A stretch of DNA of 5,438 bases from an uncultured Subdoligranulum sp. (GTDB taxonomy: Bacteria > Bacillota_A > Clostridia > Oscillospirales > Ruminococcaceae). Both the position numbers and the translations under genes were made by a program. Numbering within the stretch: position 1 is the first letter of the stretch; every line of letters begins with the position of its first letter. This document shows positions 5,409-5,438 of the stretch, one piece after another. The stretch is from the NCBI RefSeq assembly GCF_937890665.1, contig NZ_CALADU010000155.1, forward strand, positions 1-5,438. The letters are read 5' to 3'. Under the pieces are notes generated by a model. The model had not been told where the DNA came from, did not search any database, and saw only the letters and a program-made list of their open reading frames with translations.

Positions 5409-5438
5409 ATGGGCTGAGAAATCATATTCTCAGCCCAT
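5409..5438. terminator. Perfect 12-bp hairpin at the window end, probable terminator
   Basis: ATGGGCTGAGAA (5409-5420) and TTCTCAGCCCAT (5427-5438) pair perfectly around a 6-base loop. The stem reaches the window edge, so whether a T run follows on the plus strand cannot be seen. On the minus strand the following bases are ATTTCG, a weak tail. Confidence 0.5.

Overview
The window looks like the tail of a defence island from a low-to-moderate GC Gram-positive bacterium, probably a clostridial member of the Bacillota. This rests on strong AGGAGG-type ribosome sites, AT-rich genes, GTG/TTG start codons and the protein styles. No gene here identifies the species, so this is inference.

Positions 2-3576 hold a tightly packed plus-strand operon. 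It begins in the middle of a type I restriction-modification specificity subunit (HsdS, 5' end outside the window). Next come an ImmA/IrrE-type zinc metallopeptidase (886-1437, overlapping the hsdS stop by one base), a RloA/AbiL-type AAA ATPase (best start GTG at 1459, end 2790) and an RloB-family protein (from 2790, again overlapping by one base). RloA/RloB pairs are known as 'R-linked ORFs' inside type I R-M loci and resemble the ATPase plus nuclease-like pairs of abortive-infection systems. The likely collective job is layered phage defence: self/non-self marking by the R-M system, plus an ATPase-sensor/effector pair. The peptidase may act as a regulator.

The RloB gene is split. A run of eight T at 3266-3273 puts a UGA in the frame, yet all conserved RloB sequence continues in the +1 frame to 3576. 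One T fewer would restore a 261-residue protein. This could be a dead gene, a phase-variable switch, a +1 recoding site or a sequencing error.

Positions 3577-4152 carry no convincing protein gene. They hold a promoter-like site, a minus-strand terminator hairpin, spaced GGCAACA repeats, a 12-base sequence identical to the end of many guaA genes (a known island integration hotspot) and a strong plus-strand terminator. This looks like an attachment-site junction at the edge of an integrated island.

Positions about 4041-5395 are an IS256-family insertion sequence with an apparently intact 396-residue DDE transposase. Its composition is visibly more GC-rich than the defence operon. Its left end is tandemly duplicated. 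A perfect 12-bp hairpin closes the window.
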